64,000 nucleotides of DNA. It comes from Acidovorax sp. KKS102 (GTDB lineage Bacteria > Pseudomonadota > Gammaproteobacteria > Burkholderiales > Burkholderiaceae_C). The notes under the pieces are model-generated. The model was not told the origin of the DNA. It was given only the letters and a program-made list of their open reading frames with translations, and did no database searches. The stretch's first letter is position 1. Each line of letters starts with the position of its first letter. Shown one piece after another: positions 7,819-16,942 of this stretch. Made by a program: the position numbers and the translations under genes. The stretch is taken from positions 2,356,001 through 2,420,000 of the forward strand of contig NC_018708.1 in assembly GCF_000302535.1 (NCBI RefSeq), written 5' to 3'.

Positions 7819-7895
7819 TGCTGCTCAGCTTATCTGAGGTCATTGGGGCGTGATGCCCCGGGATATTGGCGCGCTTGGCCTGGGCAAAGCGGGTA

Positions 7896-8960
7896 TCACC
7901 GGGTGGGGGCGTCCGTTTCAGCCGAGGGTGCAAAGAGGTCCCAGCTGGCCATGAACAAGGCCGCAATCACGGGGCCGATCACAAACCCTGTCAGGCCGAA
8001 CAAGGCCATGCCGCCCAGGGTGGAGATCAGCACGATGTAGTCGGGCATCTTGGTGTCCTTGCCCACCAGAACCGGGCGCAAGATGTTGTCCACGAGCCCG
8101 ATCACAAAGACTCCGAACGCCGTCAACACCACCCCTTGCCACACGGCACCGGTTGCCAGAAAGTAAATGGCGACGGGCACCCAGATCAGCCCGGCACCCA
8201 CTGCGGGCAACAGCGACAGGAAGGCCATCAGAACCCCCCACAGCACAGGGCCCTGGATGCCCAGGATCCAGAAAATCATGCCGCCCAGCGCGCCCTGAGA
8301 GGCAGCTACCACAATGTTGCCTTTGACCGTGGCTCGGATCACGGTGGTGAATTTGCCCACCAGTTGACGTTTGTGGGCCTCTTCCAGGGGGGTGGCCTGA
8401 CCGATGCGCTTCGCCAGGCTGGCACCGTCGCGCAGCAGGAAAAACAGCAGATACAGCATGATGCCGAAGCTGACGATGAACTCCAGCGTGTTTTGGCCAA
8501 TGCTCAGCGCCTGCGTCGCAACGAATTGACTGGCCTGCACTGCAAAGGATGAAAGCTTTTGTTGAAGCTCGCTCACGCTGGTCAGTTGCAGGCGATCGAG
8601 CAGGTTGACGGCCCAGGCGGGCAGGGCGGCGATGACCTGTTGCAGGTACAGTCCAAAATTGATCTGGCCGGAGCGTACGCGCTCATAGATGGCGGTGGCT
8701 TCTTGAATCAACGACACCGTGATGGCGGCCATGGGCAGGATCACCACCACCAGGCACAGGCCAAGCGTGCACAGCGCCGCCAGTGTGGGGTGCCTTGGCA
8801 TTTTTCTAAGCAATTTGCGATGCAGTGGCGCAAAGAGGATGGCAAGAATGACACCCCAGAAAACGGCTCCGTGAAACTGCCACAGGATCGTGCCGAATGC
8901 GATGGTGACGACGGTGAGCAGCAGCAAAAAGGCTTTGTCCTGGAGGTGTTGATGCGGCAT
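7896..8960 (-). CDS. AI-2E family (PerM/TqsA-like) transporter
   Basis: A 354-residue integral membrane protein. The start at 8960 (MPHQHLQDKAFLLLL) leads straight into the first membrane helix; an upstream frame to 9122 lacks family similarity. The hydrophobic segments follow the family pattern: paired helices at the N-terminus (LLLLTVVTIAFGTILWQF, GVILAILFAPLHRKLL), a third near residue 65, a soluble central region at about 95-160, then FIVSFGIMLYLLFFLLRDG and a C-terminal group including MIFWILGIQGPVLWGVLMAF and the conserved DNILRPVLVG. The substrate is unknown; family members include autoinducer-2 exporters and Na+/H+ antiporters. It is the first host gene beyond the attachment site. Confidence 0.9.
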   Translation of the reverse strand: MPHQHLQDKAFLLLLTVVTIAFGTILWQFHGAVFWGVILAILFAPLHRKLLRKMPRHPTLAALCTLGLCLVVVILPMAAITVSLIQEATAIYERVRSGQINFGLYLQQVIAALPAWAVNLLDRLQLTSVSELQQKLSSFAVQASQFVATQALSIGQNTLEFIVSFGIMLYLLFFLLRDGASLAKRIGQATPLEEAHKRQLVGKFTTVIRATVKGNIVVAASQGALGGMIFWILGIQGPVLWGVLMAFLSLLPAVGAGLIWVPVAIYFLATGAVWQGVVLTAFGVFVIGLVDNILRPVLVGKDTKMPDYIVLISTLGGMALFGLTGFVIGPVIAALFMASWDLFAPSAETDAPTR

Positions 8961-9202
8961 GGAGTTGGGTTTGAAATGGGATATCCGGAATGTACGCGAG
9001 GCGCCAGTCGAAGCGGATTTTTGGAGGATGCAGTGATGGCCGCATCCATTTTTTAGGGGTGGACTTTGGTTCAGTGGCACAATGGCGGCCGTACCAAGGC
9101 CCTTCCCCAGCCACAGTCGCATCCGCCAACCGGTTCAGCCGTGTCGCGGAAGGTTTCTCAACCAGCTAATGCTTTCCCAAGGAAAGCGGAGGTCAGCGGA
9201 AT

Positions 9203-12082
9203 ATGAGCGATACGACATCCGTCTATCAAGCCTACCAAGGCAACACTTACCTCTTCGGCGGCAATGCGCCCTATGTCGAAGAGATGTACGAGAACTATCT
9301 CGCCAACCCCGGTAGCGTGCCAGATACGTGGCGCGAGTACTTTGATGCGCTGCAGCACGTCCCGGCCGTGGATGGCAGCAACGCCAAAGACGTTCCGCAC
9401 CTGCCCGTCATCAATGCCTTCGCAGAGCGCGCCAAGCAAGGCGGCACCAAGGTGGTGGTGGCGACCGGTGCCGACTCGGAGCTGGGTCGCAAGCGCACGG
9501 CCGTACAGCAACTGATCGCCGCCTATCGCAACGTGGGCCAACGTTGGGCCGATCTGGACCCGCTCAAGCGCACCGAGCGTCCCGCAATTCCCGAGCTGGA
9601 ACCCTCTTTCTACGGTTTCAGCGATGCCGACCAGGAAACCGTGTTCAACACCAGCAACACGTTCTTCGGCAAAGAGTCGATGACCTTGCGCGAGTTGATC
9701 AACGCGCTGCGCGAGACCTATTGCGGCTCCATCGGTGCCGAATACATGTACGCCACCGACCAGAATCAGAAGCGCTGGTGGCAAGAGAAGCTGGAAACCA
9801 TCCGCAGCAAGCCCAACTTTGGCGCGGACAAGAAGAAGCAGATCCTGGACCGCCTGACGGCCGCTGAAGGCCTCGAGCGTTTCCTGCACACCAAGTACGT
9901 AGGTCAAAAGCGTTTCTCGCTCGAAGGTGGCGAGAGCTTCATCGCTGCGATGGATGAACTCATCCAGTCTGCCGGCGCCAAGGGCGTGCAAGAAATCGTG
10001 ATCGGTATGGCCCACCGTGGCCGTCTGAACGTGCTGGTCAACTCCCTGGGCAAGATGCCCAAGGACCTGTTCGCAGAGTTCGACCACACCGCTCCCGAAG
10101 ACCTGCCCGCAGGTGACGTGAAGTACCACCAAGGCTTCAGTTCGGACGTGACCACCCCCGGCGGCCCGGTTCACCTGTCGCTGGCATTCAACCCTTCGCA
10201 CCTCGAAATCGTGAACCCGGTGGTCGAAGGCTCTGTGCGCGCTCGCATGGATCGCCGTGCCGACCCCCATGGCAAGCAGGTTCTGCCTGTGCTGGTCCAT
10301 GGCGACGCAGCTTTTGCGGGCCAAGGCGTCAACCAGGAAACGTTGGCGCTGGCCCAGACCCGTGGCTACTACACGGGCGGCACGGTGCACATCATCATCA
10401 ACAACCAGATCGGTTTCACCACCTCCGATCCCCGCGACGCACGCTCCACGCTGTATTGCACCGACATCGTGAAGATGATCGAGTCGCCCGTGCTGCACGT
10501 GAACGGTGATGACCCAGAAGCCGTGGTTCTGGCCACCCAACTGGCGCTTGAATTCCGCATGGAATTCAAGAAAGACGTCGTGGTGGACATCATCTGCTTC
10601 CGCAAGCTGGGCCACAACGAGCAGGACACCCCGGCTCTGACGCAGCCCCTGATGTACAAGAAGATCGGCGCACACCCCGGCACCCGCAAGCTGTACGCCG
10701 ACAAGCTTGCCACCCAAGGTCTGGGCGAGTCGCTGGGCGATGACATGGTCAAGGCCTACCGCGCCGCCATGGACGCGGGCAAGCACACGGTCGATCCGGT
10801 GCTGACCAACTTCAAGAGCAAGTACGCCGTGGACTGGAGCCCGTTCCTGGGCAAAAAGTGGACGGATGCTGGTGACACCGCCATCCCGCTGGCCGAGTGG
10901 AAGCGCCTGGCCGAGAAGATCACCACCATCCCCGATAGCGTCACGCCACACCAGCTCGTCAAGAAGGTGTACGACGACCGTGCCGCAATGGGCCGTGGCG
11001 ATATGCCCGTGGATTGGGGCATGGGCGAGCACATGGCGTTTGCGTCGCTGGTGGCCAGCGGCTATCCGGTGCGCCTGTCTGGCGAGGATTGCGGCCGTGG
11101 CACGTTCACGCACCGCCACGCCGTGATCCATGATCAAAAGCGCGAGAAGTGGGACATCGGTACCTACGTGCCGCTGCAAAACGTGGCCGACAACCAGGCC
11201 CCGTTTGTTGTGATCGACTCCATCCTGTCCGAAGAGGCGGTGCTGGGCTTCGAATACGGCTATGCATCGAACGACCCCAACACCCTGGTGATCTGGGAAG
11301 CGCAGTTCGGCGACTTCGCTAACGGCGCGCAAGTGGTGATCGACCAGTTCATCGCCTCGGGCGAAGTGAAGTGGGGCCGTGTGAACGGCATCACCCTGAT
11401 GCTGCCCCACGGCTACGAAGGCCAGGGCCCTGAGCACAGCTCGGCCCGCCTGGAGCGCTTCATGCAGCTGGCTGCCGACACCAACATGCAGATCGTGCAG
11501 CCCACCACGGCCAGCCAGATCTTCCACGTGTTGCGTCGCCAGATGGTGCGTGATCTGCGCAAGCCGCTGATCATCATGACGCCCAAGTCGCTGCTGCGCA
11601 ACAAGGACGCCACCTCGCCGCTGTCCGAGTTCACCAAGGGTAGCTTCCAGACGGTGATCCCCGAGCAGGATGAAGCGATCGTGAAAAAGGCCGCCAAGGT
11701 CAAGCGCGTGATCGCATGCTCGGGCAAGGTGTACTACGACCTCGTGAAGAAGCGCGCCGAGAAGGAAGCCGACGATGTGGCGATCCTGCGTGTCGAGCAG
11801 CTGTACCCCTTCCCGCACAAGGCGTTCTCTGCCGAACTGAAGAAGTACCCGAACGCTACCGACGTGGTGTGGTGCCAGGACGAGCCACAGAACCAGGGAG
11901 CCTGGTTCTTCGTGCAGCACTACATCCACGAAAACATGCTCGAAGGCCAGAAGCTGGGCTACTCCGGCCGCGCTGCTTCGGCATCGCCAGCCGTGGGTTA
12001 CTCGCACCTGCACCAGGAACAACAAAAGGCGCTGGTGGACGGCGCGTTTGCCAAGCTCAAGGGTTTTGTCCTGACCAAGTAA
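9203..12082 (+). CDS. odhA: 2-oxoglutarate dehydrogenase E1 component
   Basis: The thiamine-diphosphate decarboxylase subunit (EC 1.2.4.2) of the 2-oxoglutarate dehydrogenase complex, 959 residues, full family length. The N-terminal E2-binding segment (YLFGGNAPYVEEMYENYLAN) is present. Active-site landmarks include GMAHRGRLNVL (about 270), HGDAAFAGQGVNQETLALAQ (about 366), INNQIGFTTSDPRDARST (about 397) and FRKLGHNEQDTP (about 465). The start follows an AGGTCAG-type ribosome site and gives MSDTTSVYQAYQGNTYLFGG, as expected. It heads an operon with odhB 51 bp downstream and lpd after that. The complex works in the cytoplasm, converting 2-oxoglutarate to succinyl-CoA in the TCA cycle. Confidence 0.97.
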   Translation: MSDTTSVYQAYQGNTYLFGGNAPYVEEMYENYLANPGSVPDTWREYFDALQHVPAVDGSNAKDVPHLPVINAFAERAKQGGTKVVVATGADSELGRKRTAVQQLIAAYRNVGQRWADLDPLKRTERPAIPELEPSFYGFSDADQETVFNTSNTFFGKESMTLRELINALRETYCGSIGAEYMYATDQNQKRWWQEKLETIRSKPNFGADKKKQILDRLTAAEGLERFLHTKYVGQKRFSLEGGESFIAAMDELIQSAGAKGVQEIVIGMAHRGRLNVLVNSLGKMPKDLFAEFDHTAPEDLPAGDVKYHQGFSSDVTTPGGPVHLSLAFNPSHLEIVNPVVEGSVRARMDRRADPHGKQVLPVLVHGDAAFAGQGVNQETLALAQTRGYYTGGTVHIIINNQIGFTTSDPRDARSTLYCTDIVKMIESPVLHVNGDDPEAVVLATQLALEFRMEFKKDVVVDIICFRKLGHNEQDTPALTQPLMYKKIGAHPGTRKLYADKLATQGLGESLGDDMVKAYRAAMDAGKHTVDPVLTNFKSKYAVDWSPFLGKKWTDAGDTAIPLAEWKRLAEKITTIPDSVTPHQLVKKVYDDRAAMGRGDMPVDWGMGEHMAFASLVASGYPVRLSGEDCGRGTFTHRHAVIHDQKREKWDIGTYVPLQNVADNQAPFVVIDSILSEEAVLGFEYGYASNDPNTLVIWEAQFGDFANGAQVVIDQFIASGEVKWGRVNGITLMLPHGYEGQGPEHSSARLERFMQLAADTNMQIVQPTTASQIFHVLRRQMVRDLRKPLIIMTPKSLLRNKDATSPLSEFTKGSFQTVIPEQDEAIVKKAAKVKRVIACSGKVYYDLVKKRAEKEADDVAILRVEQLYPFPHKAFSAELKKYPNATDVVWCQDEPQNQGAWFFVQHYIHENMLEGQKLGYSGRAASASPAVGYSHLHQEQQKALVDGAFAKLKGFVLTK

Positions 12083-12133
12083 GGCCAGCTGCGACCCGAC
12101 AACAGAACAAAACCCCATTCCGAAAGAATTGAT

Positions 12134-13399
12134 ATGGCTATCGTAGAAGTCAAAGTCCCCCAGCTGTCCGAATCCGTGGCCGAAGCCACCATGCTGACCT
12201 GGAAGAAAAAGGCCGGTGAAGCCGTGGCTGTGGACGAAATCCTGATCGAAATCGAAACCGACAAGGTTGTGCTCGAAGTGCCAGCGCCCGCCGCTGGCGT
12301 GCTGGCAGAAATCATCCAGGGCGACGGCGCCACCGTGGTGGCGGACCAGCTCATCGCCAAGATAGACACCGAAGGCAAGGCCGGTGCTGCAGCTCCTGCT
12401 CCGGCAGCCGCAGCTCCCGTGGCTGCGGCAGCACCTGCTGCCGCCCCCGCAGCTACTGGCAGCTCCAAGGGCGATGTGGCCATGCCTGCCGCCGCCAAGC
12501 TGTTGGCCGACAACAACCTGTCTGTCTCGGCTGTGGCCGGCTCGGGCAAGGATGGCCGCGTGACCAAGGGTGATGTGCTGGCCGCTGTGGCGGGCGGCGC
12601 CAAGGCTGCCGTGGCTGCGCCCAGCGTGATTCCCACTGGCGTGCCCACCAAGGCACTGCCCCAGGTGGCAGCGCCTGCCGGCAAGGAAGACCTGAGCGGC
12701 CGTCCCGAGCAGCGCGTGCCCATGAGCCGCCTGCGCGCCCGTGTGGCCGAGCGTCTGCTGCAGTCGCAGTCGACCAACGCCATCCTGACCACCTTCAACG
12801 AAGTGAACATGGCCCCCGTGATGGACCTGCGCAAGAAGTTCCAGGACAGCTTCACCAAGGAACACGGCACCAAGCTGGGCTTCATGTCCTTCTTCGTGAA
12901 GGCTGCTGTGCACGCCCTGAAGAAGTACCCCGTGCTGAATGCATCGGTGGACGGCAACGACATCGTCTACCACGGCTATTTCGACATCGGTATCGCCGTG
13001 GGTTCGCCACGCGGTTTGGTGGTGCCCATCCTCCGCAATGCAGACCAGATGAGCTTCGCCGACATCGAGAAGAAGATCGCCGAGTTCGGCAAGAAGGCTG
13101 CTGAAGGCAAGCTGGGCATTGAAGAAATGACCGGCGGTACGTTCTCCATCTCCAATGGCGGCACGTTCGGCTCCATGCTGTCCACACCCATCATCAACCC
13201 GCCCCAGTCGGCCATCCTGGGCGTACACGCCACCAAGGACCGCGCCGTGGTCGAAAACGGCCAGATCGTGATCCGCCCGATGAACTACCTGGCCATGTCC
13301 TATGACCACCGCATCATCGACGGCCGCGAAGCCGTGCTGGGCCTGGTGGCGATGAAGGACGCGCTGGAAGACCCATCGCGCCTGCTGTTCGACATCTGA
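12134..13399 (+). CDS. odhB: 2-oxoglutarate dehydrogenase E2 (dihydrolipoyl succinyltransferase)
   Basis: The core acyltransferase (EC 2.3.1.61), 421 residues. One lipoyl domain occupies residues 1-78 with the attachment Lys44 in [12 protein letters not shown]. An Ala/Pro-rich swinging linker follows (about 80-115), then the peripheral E3-binding domain (about 115-150, [20 protein letters not shown]) and the catalytic domain. The catalytic motif DHRIIDG is near residue 391 (His). Having a single lipoyl domain and ending in FDI are normal for succinyltransferases and argue against the pyruvate dehydrogenase E2. It is cotranscribed with odhA; a stable hairpin separates it from lpd. Confidence 0.97.
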   Translation: MAIVEVKVPQLSESVAEATMLTWKKKAGEAVAVDEILIEIETDKVVLEVPAPAAGVLAEIIQGDGATVVADQLIAKIDTEGKAGAAAPAPAAAAPVAAAAPAAAPAATGSSKGDVAMPAAAKLLADNNLSVSAVAGSGKDGRVTKGDVLAAVAGGAKAAVAAPSVIPTGVPTKALPQVAAPAGKEDLSGRPEQRVPMSRLRARVAERLLQSQSTNAILTTFNEVNMAPVMDLRKKFQDSFTKEHGTKLGFMSFFVKAAVHALKKYPVLNASVDGNDIVYHGYFDIGIAVGSPRGLVVPILRNADQMSFADIEKKIAEFGKKAAEGKLGIEEMTGGTFSISNGGTFGSMLSTPIINPPQSAILGVHATKDRAVVENGQIVIRPMNYLAMSYDHRIIDGREAVLGLVAMKDALEDPSRLLFDI

Positions 13400-13414
13400 T
13401 CCCCTGACTGCATC

Positions 13415-13465
13415 GACCCACCCGCGTGGCCCGGCCTCTGGTCCTGCCCGCCGGTGGGTCTTTCT
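13415..13465 (+). terminator. Intercistronic hairpin between odhB and lpd
   Basis: GACCCACC (13415-13422) is complementary to GGTGGGTC (13453-13460), with further G/C pairing possible inside the loop, and TTTCT follows. It resembles a leaky terminator or an mRNA stabiliser that could set E3 output relative to E1 and E2. No promoter for lpd is evident in the remaining 30 bp. Confidence 0.5.
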
Positions 13466-13489
13466 CCAACTGACTGAACGAGATTTCCC

Positions 13490-14917
13490 ATGAGCAAACA
13501 ATTTGATGTGATCGTCATCGGTGGCGGCCCCGGTGGCTACATTGCCGCCATCCGCGCCGCCCAGCTGGGCTTCAACGTCGCCTGTATCGACGAGTGGAAG
13601 AACGACAAGGGCGGCCCCGCACCCGGCGGCACCTGCACCAATGTGGGCTGCATCCCCTCCAAGGCGCTGCTGCAGTCGTCCGAGCACTTCGAGCATGCCA
13701 ACAAGCACTTTGCCGAGCACGGCATCACGGCGACCGGCGTCAAGATGGACGTGGCCAAAATGATTGCCCGCAAGGACACCGTTGTGAAGCAGAACAACGA
13801 CGGCATCCTGTACCTGTTCAAGAAGAACAAGGTCAGCTTCTTCCACGGCCGTGGCTCGTTCGCCAAGGCCGTCGAAGGTGGCTACGAGATCAAGGTGGCT
13901 GGGGCCGCTGAAGAGACCCTGACCGGCAAGCAGATCATCATCGCCACCGGCTCCAACGCCCGTGCGCTGCCCGGCACGCCGTTTGATGAAGAACTGGTGC
14001 TGTCCAACGATGGCGCGCTGCGCGTCGGTGCCGTGCCCAAGAAGCTGGGCCTGATCGGCTCGGGCGTGATCGGCCTGGAAATGGGCTCGGTGTGGCGTCG
14101 CCTGGGTGCTGAAGTCACCATCCTTGAAGGCCTGCCGACCTTCCTGGGTGCCGTGGACGAGCAGATCGCCAAGGAAGCCAAGAAGGCCTTCGATAAGCAG
14201 GGCCTGAAGATCGAGCTGGGCGTGAAGGTCGGCGAGATCAAGACCAGCAAGAAGGGCGTGAGCATTGCCTACACCAACGCCAAGGGCGAAGCCCAATCGC
14301 TGGATGTGGACAAGCTCATCGTCTCCATTGGCCGCGTGCCGAACACCATCGGCCTGAACACCGAAGCCGTGGGCCTCCAACTGGACGAGCGCGGTGCCAT
14401 CGTGGTGGACGGCGATTGCAAGACCAACCTGCCGGGCGTCTGGGCGGTGGGCGACGTGGTGCGTGGCCCGATGCTGGCGCACAAGGCCGAGGAAGAAGGC
14501 GTTGCCGTGGCTGAGCGCATTGCAGGCCAGCACGGGCACGTCAACTTCAACACCATCCCTTGGGTCATCTACACCAGCCCCGAGATTGCATGGGTGGGCC
14601 GCACCGAGCAGCAGCTCAAGGCCGATGGCGTCAAGTACAAGGCTGGCAGCTTCCCGTTCCTCGCCAACGGCCGCGCACGCGCGCTGGGCGACACCACCGG
14701 CATGGTCAAGATGCTGGCGGACGCTGAGACCGATGAAATTCTGGGCGTGCACATCGTGGGCCCACAGGCCAGCGAACTGATCGCCGAGGCCGTGGTGGCC
14801 ATGGAGTTCAAGGCCAGCAGCGAAGACATCGCGCGCATCTGCCACGCCCACCCCAGCCTGAGCGAAGCCACCAAAGAAGCAGCGCTGGCAGTGGACAAGC
14901 GCACTCTGAACTTCTGA
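13490..14917 (+). CDS. lpdA: Dihydrolipoyl dehydrogenase (E3)
   Basis: The flavoprotein (EC 1.8.1.4) that reoxidises the lipoyl groups of E2 with NAD+, 475 residues. The FAD-binding motif is GGGPGGYIAAIRAAQLG (11-27). The redox-active disulfide is Cys49-Cys54 in GGTCTNVGCIPSKAL. The NAD-binding fold is GSGVIGLEMGSVWRRLG. A second FAD contact is in GVWAVGDVVRGPMLAHKAEE, and the catalytic His-Glu pair is in HAHPSLSEATKEA at the C-terminus. It lies 90 bp after odhB, beyond a hairpin, and probably serves the Odh complex, though E3 can be shared with other 2-oxoacid dehydrogenases. Confidence 0.96.
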   Translation: MSKQFDVIVIGGGPGGYIAAIRAAQLGFNVACIDEWKNDKGGPAPGGTCTNVGCIPSKALLQSSEHFEHANKHFAEHGITATGVKMDVAKMIARKDTVVKQNNDGILYLFKKNKVSFFHGRGSFAKAVEGGYEIKVAGAAEETLTGKQIIIATGSNARALPGTPFDEELVLSNDGALRVGAVPKKLGLIGSGVIGLEMGSVWRRLGAEVTILEGLPTFLGAVDEQIAKEAKKAFDKQGLKIELGVKVGEIKTSKKGVSIAYTNAKGEAQSLDVDKLIVSIGRVPNTIGLNTEAVGLQLDERGAIVVDGDCKTNLPGVWAVGDVVRGPMLAHKAEEEGVAVAERIAGQHGHVNFNTIPWVIYTSPEIAWVGRTEQQLKADGVKYKAGSFPFLANGRARALGDTTGMVKMLADAETDEILGVHIVGPQASELIAEAVVAMEFKASSEDIARICHAHPSLSEATKEAALAVDKRTLNF

Positions 14918-14935
14918 TTGAGGCTTCAATCAGCT

Positions 14936-14983
14936 GCAAGCGCATGATTTACATGCGCCTGTAGCTATTATTTTTGTAGTATC
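14936..14983. repeat. Dispersed Comamonadaceae-type repeat with terminator-like hairpin
   Basis: GCGCATG (14940-14946) pairs with CATGCGC (14952-14958) across ATTTA, followed by the characteristic TAGCTATTATTTTTGTAGTA. The arrangement, an AAGCGC-type arm pair plus AGCTAT and an AT-rich end, recurs in degenerate form at 31628, 40811, 51191 and 57938. Here, after lpd, it probably also acts as the transcription terminator of the odh operon. Confidence 0.55.
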
Positions 14984-14997
14984 AGAGCATCCACAAA

Positions 14998-16095
14998 GTG
15001 ACCGTCAAACAGGCTTACCTGGCCGAGCTGGCCGCCAAAGGCTACCAAAGCGATCCCGCCCAGCTGCGTGCAGTGGATGCCCTGCAGCGCTGTGCTGACG
15101 AGTGGGCTCAGTACAAGGCACGGCGCTCCAACGCGATCAAGAAGCTGATCAACCGCCCCGAGATTCCGCGTGGCGTCTACATGTACGGCGGCGTGGGGCG
15201 GGGCAAGAGCTTTTTGATGGAGTGCTTTTTTGACGCTGTGCCCCTGAAGCGCAAGGTGCGTTTGCACTTTCACGAATTCATGCGCGAAGTCCATCGCGAA
15301 CTCGCAGCCCTTCAGGGCACCGTCAATCCGCTGGACGTGTTGGGCGAGCGCATCGCCAAACGCTACAAGCTCATCTGTTTTGATGAGTTCCATGTTGCGG
15401 ATATCACGGACGCGATGATCCTGCACCGGTTGCTGGTGGCGTTGTTCGACAACGGCGTCGGCTTCGTGACCACTTCCAATTTCAAGCCGGACGACCTTTA
15501 CCCCGGTGGGCTGCATCGCGACCGCATCCTGCCGGCGATTGACCTGCTCAATGAGCGGCTTGAAGTGGTCAACGTGGACAACGGCACCGACTATCGCCGC
15601 CGGACGCTGGAGCATGTGAAGCTGTATCACACGCCACTGGGCCCCGAGGCGGACGCCGAGATGAACCAGGCGTTTGACCAGCTCGCCGAAGTGCATGACG
15701 AAGACCCCGTGCTGCATATCGAAGCGCGCGAAATTCGAGCCCGGCGCAAGGCTGGCGGGGTGGTGTGGTTTGACTTCAAGACTCTCTGCGGCGGGCCCCG
15801 GTCGCAGAACGACTATCTGGAGATTGCGACGCAGTTCCACACCGTGCTGCTGTCCGATGTTCCGTACATGCCCGTGAGCATGGCATCGCCAGCGCGGCGG
15901 TTTACCTGGCTGGTGGACGTGCTGTACGACCGGCGCGTCAAGCTCATTCTGTCGGCGGCCGTGCCGCCTGAGCAGCTGTATACCGAGGGGCCACTGGCGC
16001 ACGAGTTTCCACGCACGGTGTCGCGGCTCAACGAGATGCAATCCAAGGAATTTCTGGCGCTTGAGCGCCGCACGGTGGATACGGGGTTGACATGA
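14998..16095 (+). CDS. zapE: Cell division protein ZapE (AFG1-like ATPase)
   Basis: A 365-residue AAA-type ATPase of the AFG1/ZapE family. Walker A is GGVGRGKS (64-71), Walker B is KLICFDEFHV (about 123-132), and the family motif FVTTSNFKPDDLYPGGLHRD follows. C-terminal family signatures are GGVVWFDFKTLCGGPRSQ-DY and WLVDVLYDRRVKL. The start is a GTG at 14998 (MTVKQAYLAELAAKGY); no ATG fits. In E. coli ZapE interacts with FtsZ at the late division ring; mitochondrial relatives help extract inner-membrane proteins. Its position after odhA-odhB-lpd is one I expect in Comamonadaceae. The downstream small gene overlaps its stop by 4 bp. Confidence 0.95.
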   Translation: MTVKQAYLAELAAKGYQSDPAQLRAVDALQRCADEWAQYKARRSNAIKKLINRPEIPRGVYMYGGVGRGKSFLMECFFDAVPLKRKVRLHFHEFMREVHRELAALQGTVNPLDVLGERIAKRYKLICFDEFHVADITDAMILHRLLVALFDNGVGFVTTSNFKPDDLYPGGLHRDRILPAIDLLNERLEVVNVDNGTDYRRRTLEHVKLYHTPLGPEADAEMNQAFDQLAEVHDEDPVLHIEAREIRARRKAGGVVWFDFKTLCGGPRSQNDYLEIATQFHTVLLSDVPYMPVSMASPARRFTWLVDVLYDRRVKLILSAAVPPEQLYTEGPLAHEFPRTVSRLNEMQSKEFLALERRTVDTGLT

Positions 16096-16790
16096 GCAAG
16101 ACCGGTGGGCGTTTGTGGGCTGCGTTGGTGGTGCTGGCTTGCTCAGTGGTGCCTGTGCTGGTTGCTCCGGCCCGTGCTGCCACGGAGGCGGGGGCAGACT
16201 CCGCATCTGCGTCGGCAGCAGCGCATCGAAAGACGGAGCGTGACCGTATCGCACGCGAACGCGAGGCGCTGACAGCCCGGCGCCATCAGGAAGAGGCGGT
16301 GTGCTACCAGCGCTTTGCGGTAGAGGACTGCTTGCGCGGCGTACGCGCCAAGGCGCGGGAGACCCACGACCGACTGCGCGCGCAGGAAATGGAACTCAAC
16401 GACGCCGAGCGCAGGGAGAAAGCGGCAGAGCGCCTGCGGGCCATCGAGGACAAGCAAACGGCCGTCCCCCCTGCGGCCAAGCGTGCCGAGGCACAGGTTC
16501 GCAAGCCGGCGGCTGACCCGGACGCTGCCAAGGCGCAGCGCGACACAGAAGCGCACCAACGCGCGCAGCAACAAAACAGCCGCGCCCAGGCTCAGGCGAC
16601 TGAGCAGGCCACACGTGCTGCCGCCAACGCGGATCGCGCGGCCCAGTCGCGTGCCAAACATGAACAGGCGCTCCAGGCTGCGGACGAGCGTCGCGCGCGG
16701 GTTGAAAAATCCAGAGCCGATGCCTTGGCCCAAGGCCGCAAACCTGCTGCGCCCTTGCCGGCGCCTGCCGCGTCTGCGCCGATGCGTTGA
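16092..16790 (+). CDS. Secreted Ala/Arg-rich coiled-coil protein
   Basis: A 232-residue protein with a signal peptide (hydrophobic WAALVVLACSVVPVLVAPARA, cleavage expected near residue 29), so periplasmic or envelope-located. The mature part is almost entirely charged helix: Arg/Glu/Lys-rich at about 45-115 with two Cys in CYQRFAVEDC, then Ala/Gln/Arg-rich heptad-like repeats to a Pro/Ala tail. It starts on an ATGA overlap with the zapE stop, implying translational coupling. No enzymatic domain is visible. Similar small coiled-coil proteins follow zapE in related genomes as far as I recall. Function unknown. Confidence 0.75.
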   Translation: MSKTGGRLWAALVVLACSVVPVLVAPARAATEAGADSASASAAAHRKTERDRIAREREALTARRHQEEAVCYQRFAVEDCLRGVRAKARETHDRLRAQEMELNDAERREKAAERLRAIEDKQTAVPPAAKRAEAQVRKPAADPDAAKAQRDTEAHQRAQQQNSRAQAQATEQATRAAANADRAAQSRAKHEQALQAADERRARVEKSRADALAQGRKPAAPLPAPAASAPMR

Positions 16791-16942
16791 ATTGGGAAAA
16801 CCCGCAGGGGGACAGGCGATCAGAAGGGGCGGGAGATCCCAGGCACATCAGCCAATAGGGAGGCAGGGTGGGGCAGTCTCATCACTACCCGATGAAATCC
16901 CTGCACTACCCCTGCTCCCGGCTGGTGGAGCGGACGAGATCC

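Noticed and set aside
9158..14929. A stop-free minus-strand frame of over 1900 codons opposite odhA-odhB-lpd
   Set aside because: It is a shadow of three highly biased genes. The predicted protein is His/Ala/Gly-rich with no family, and the plus-strand genes are certain.
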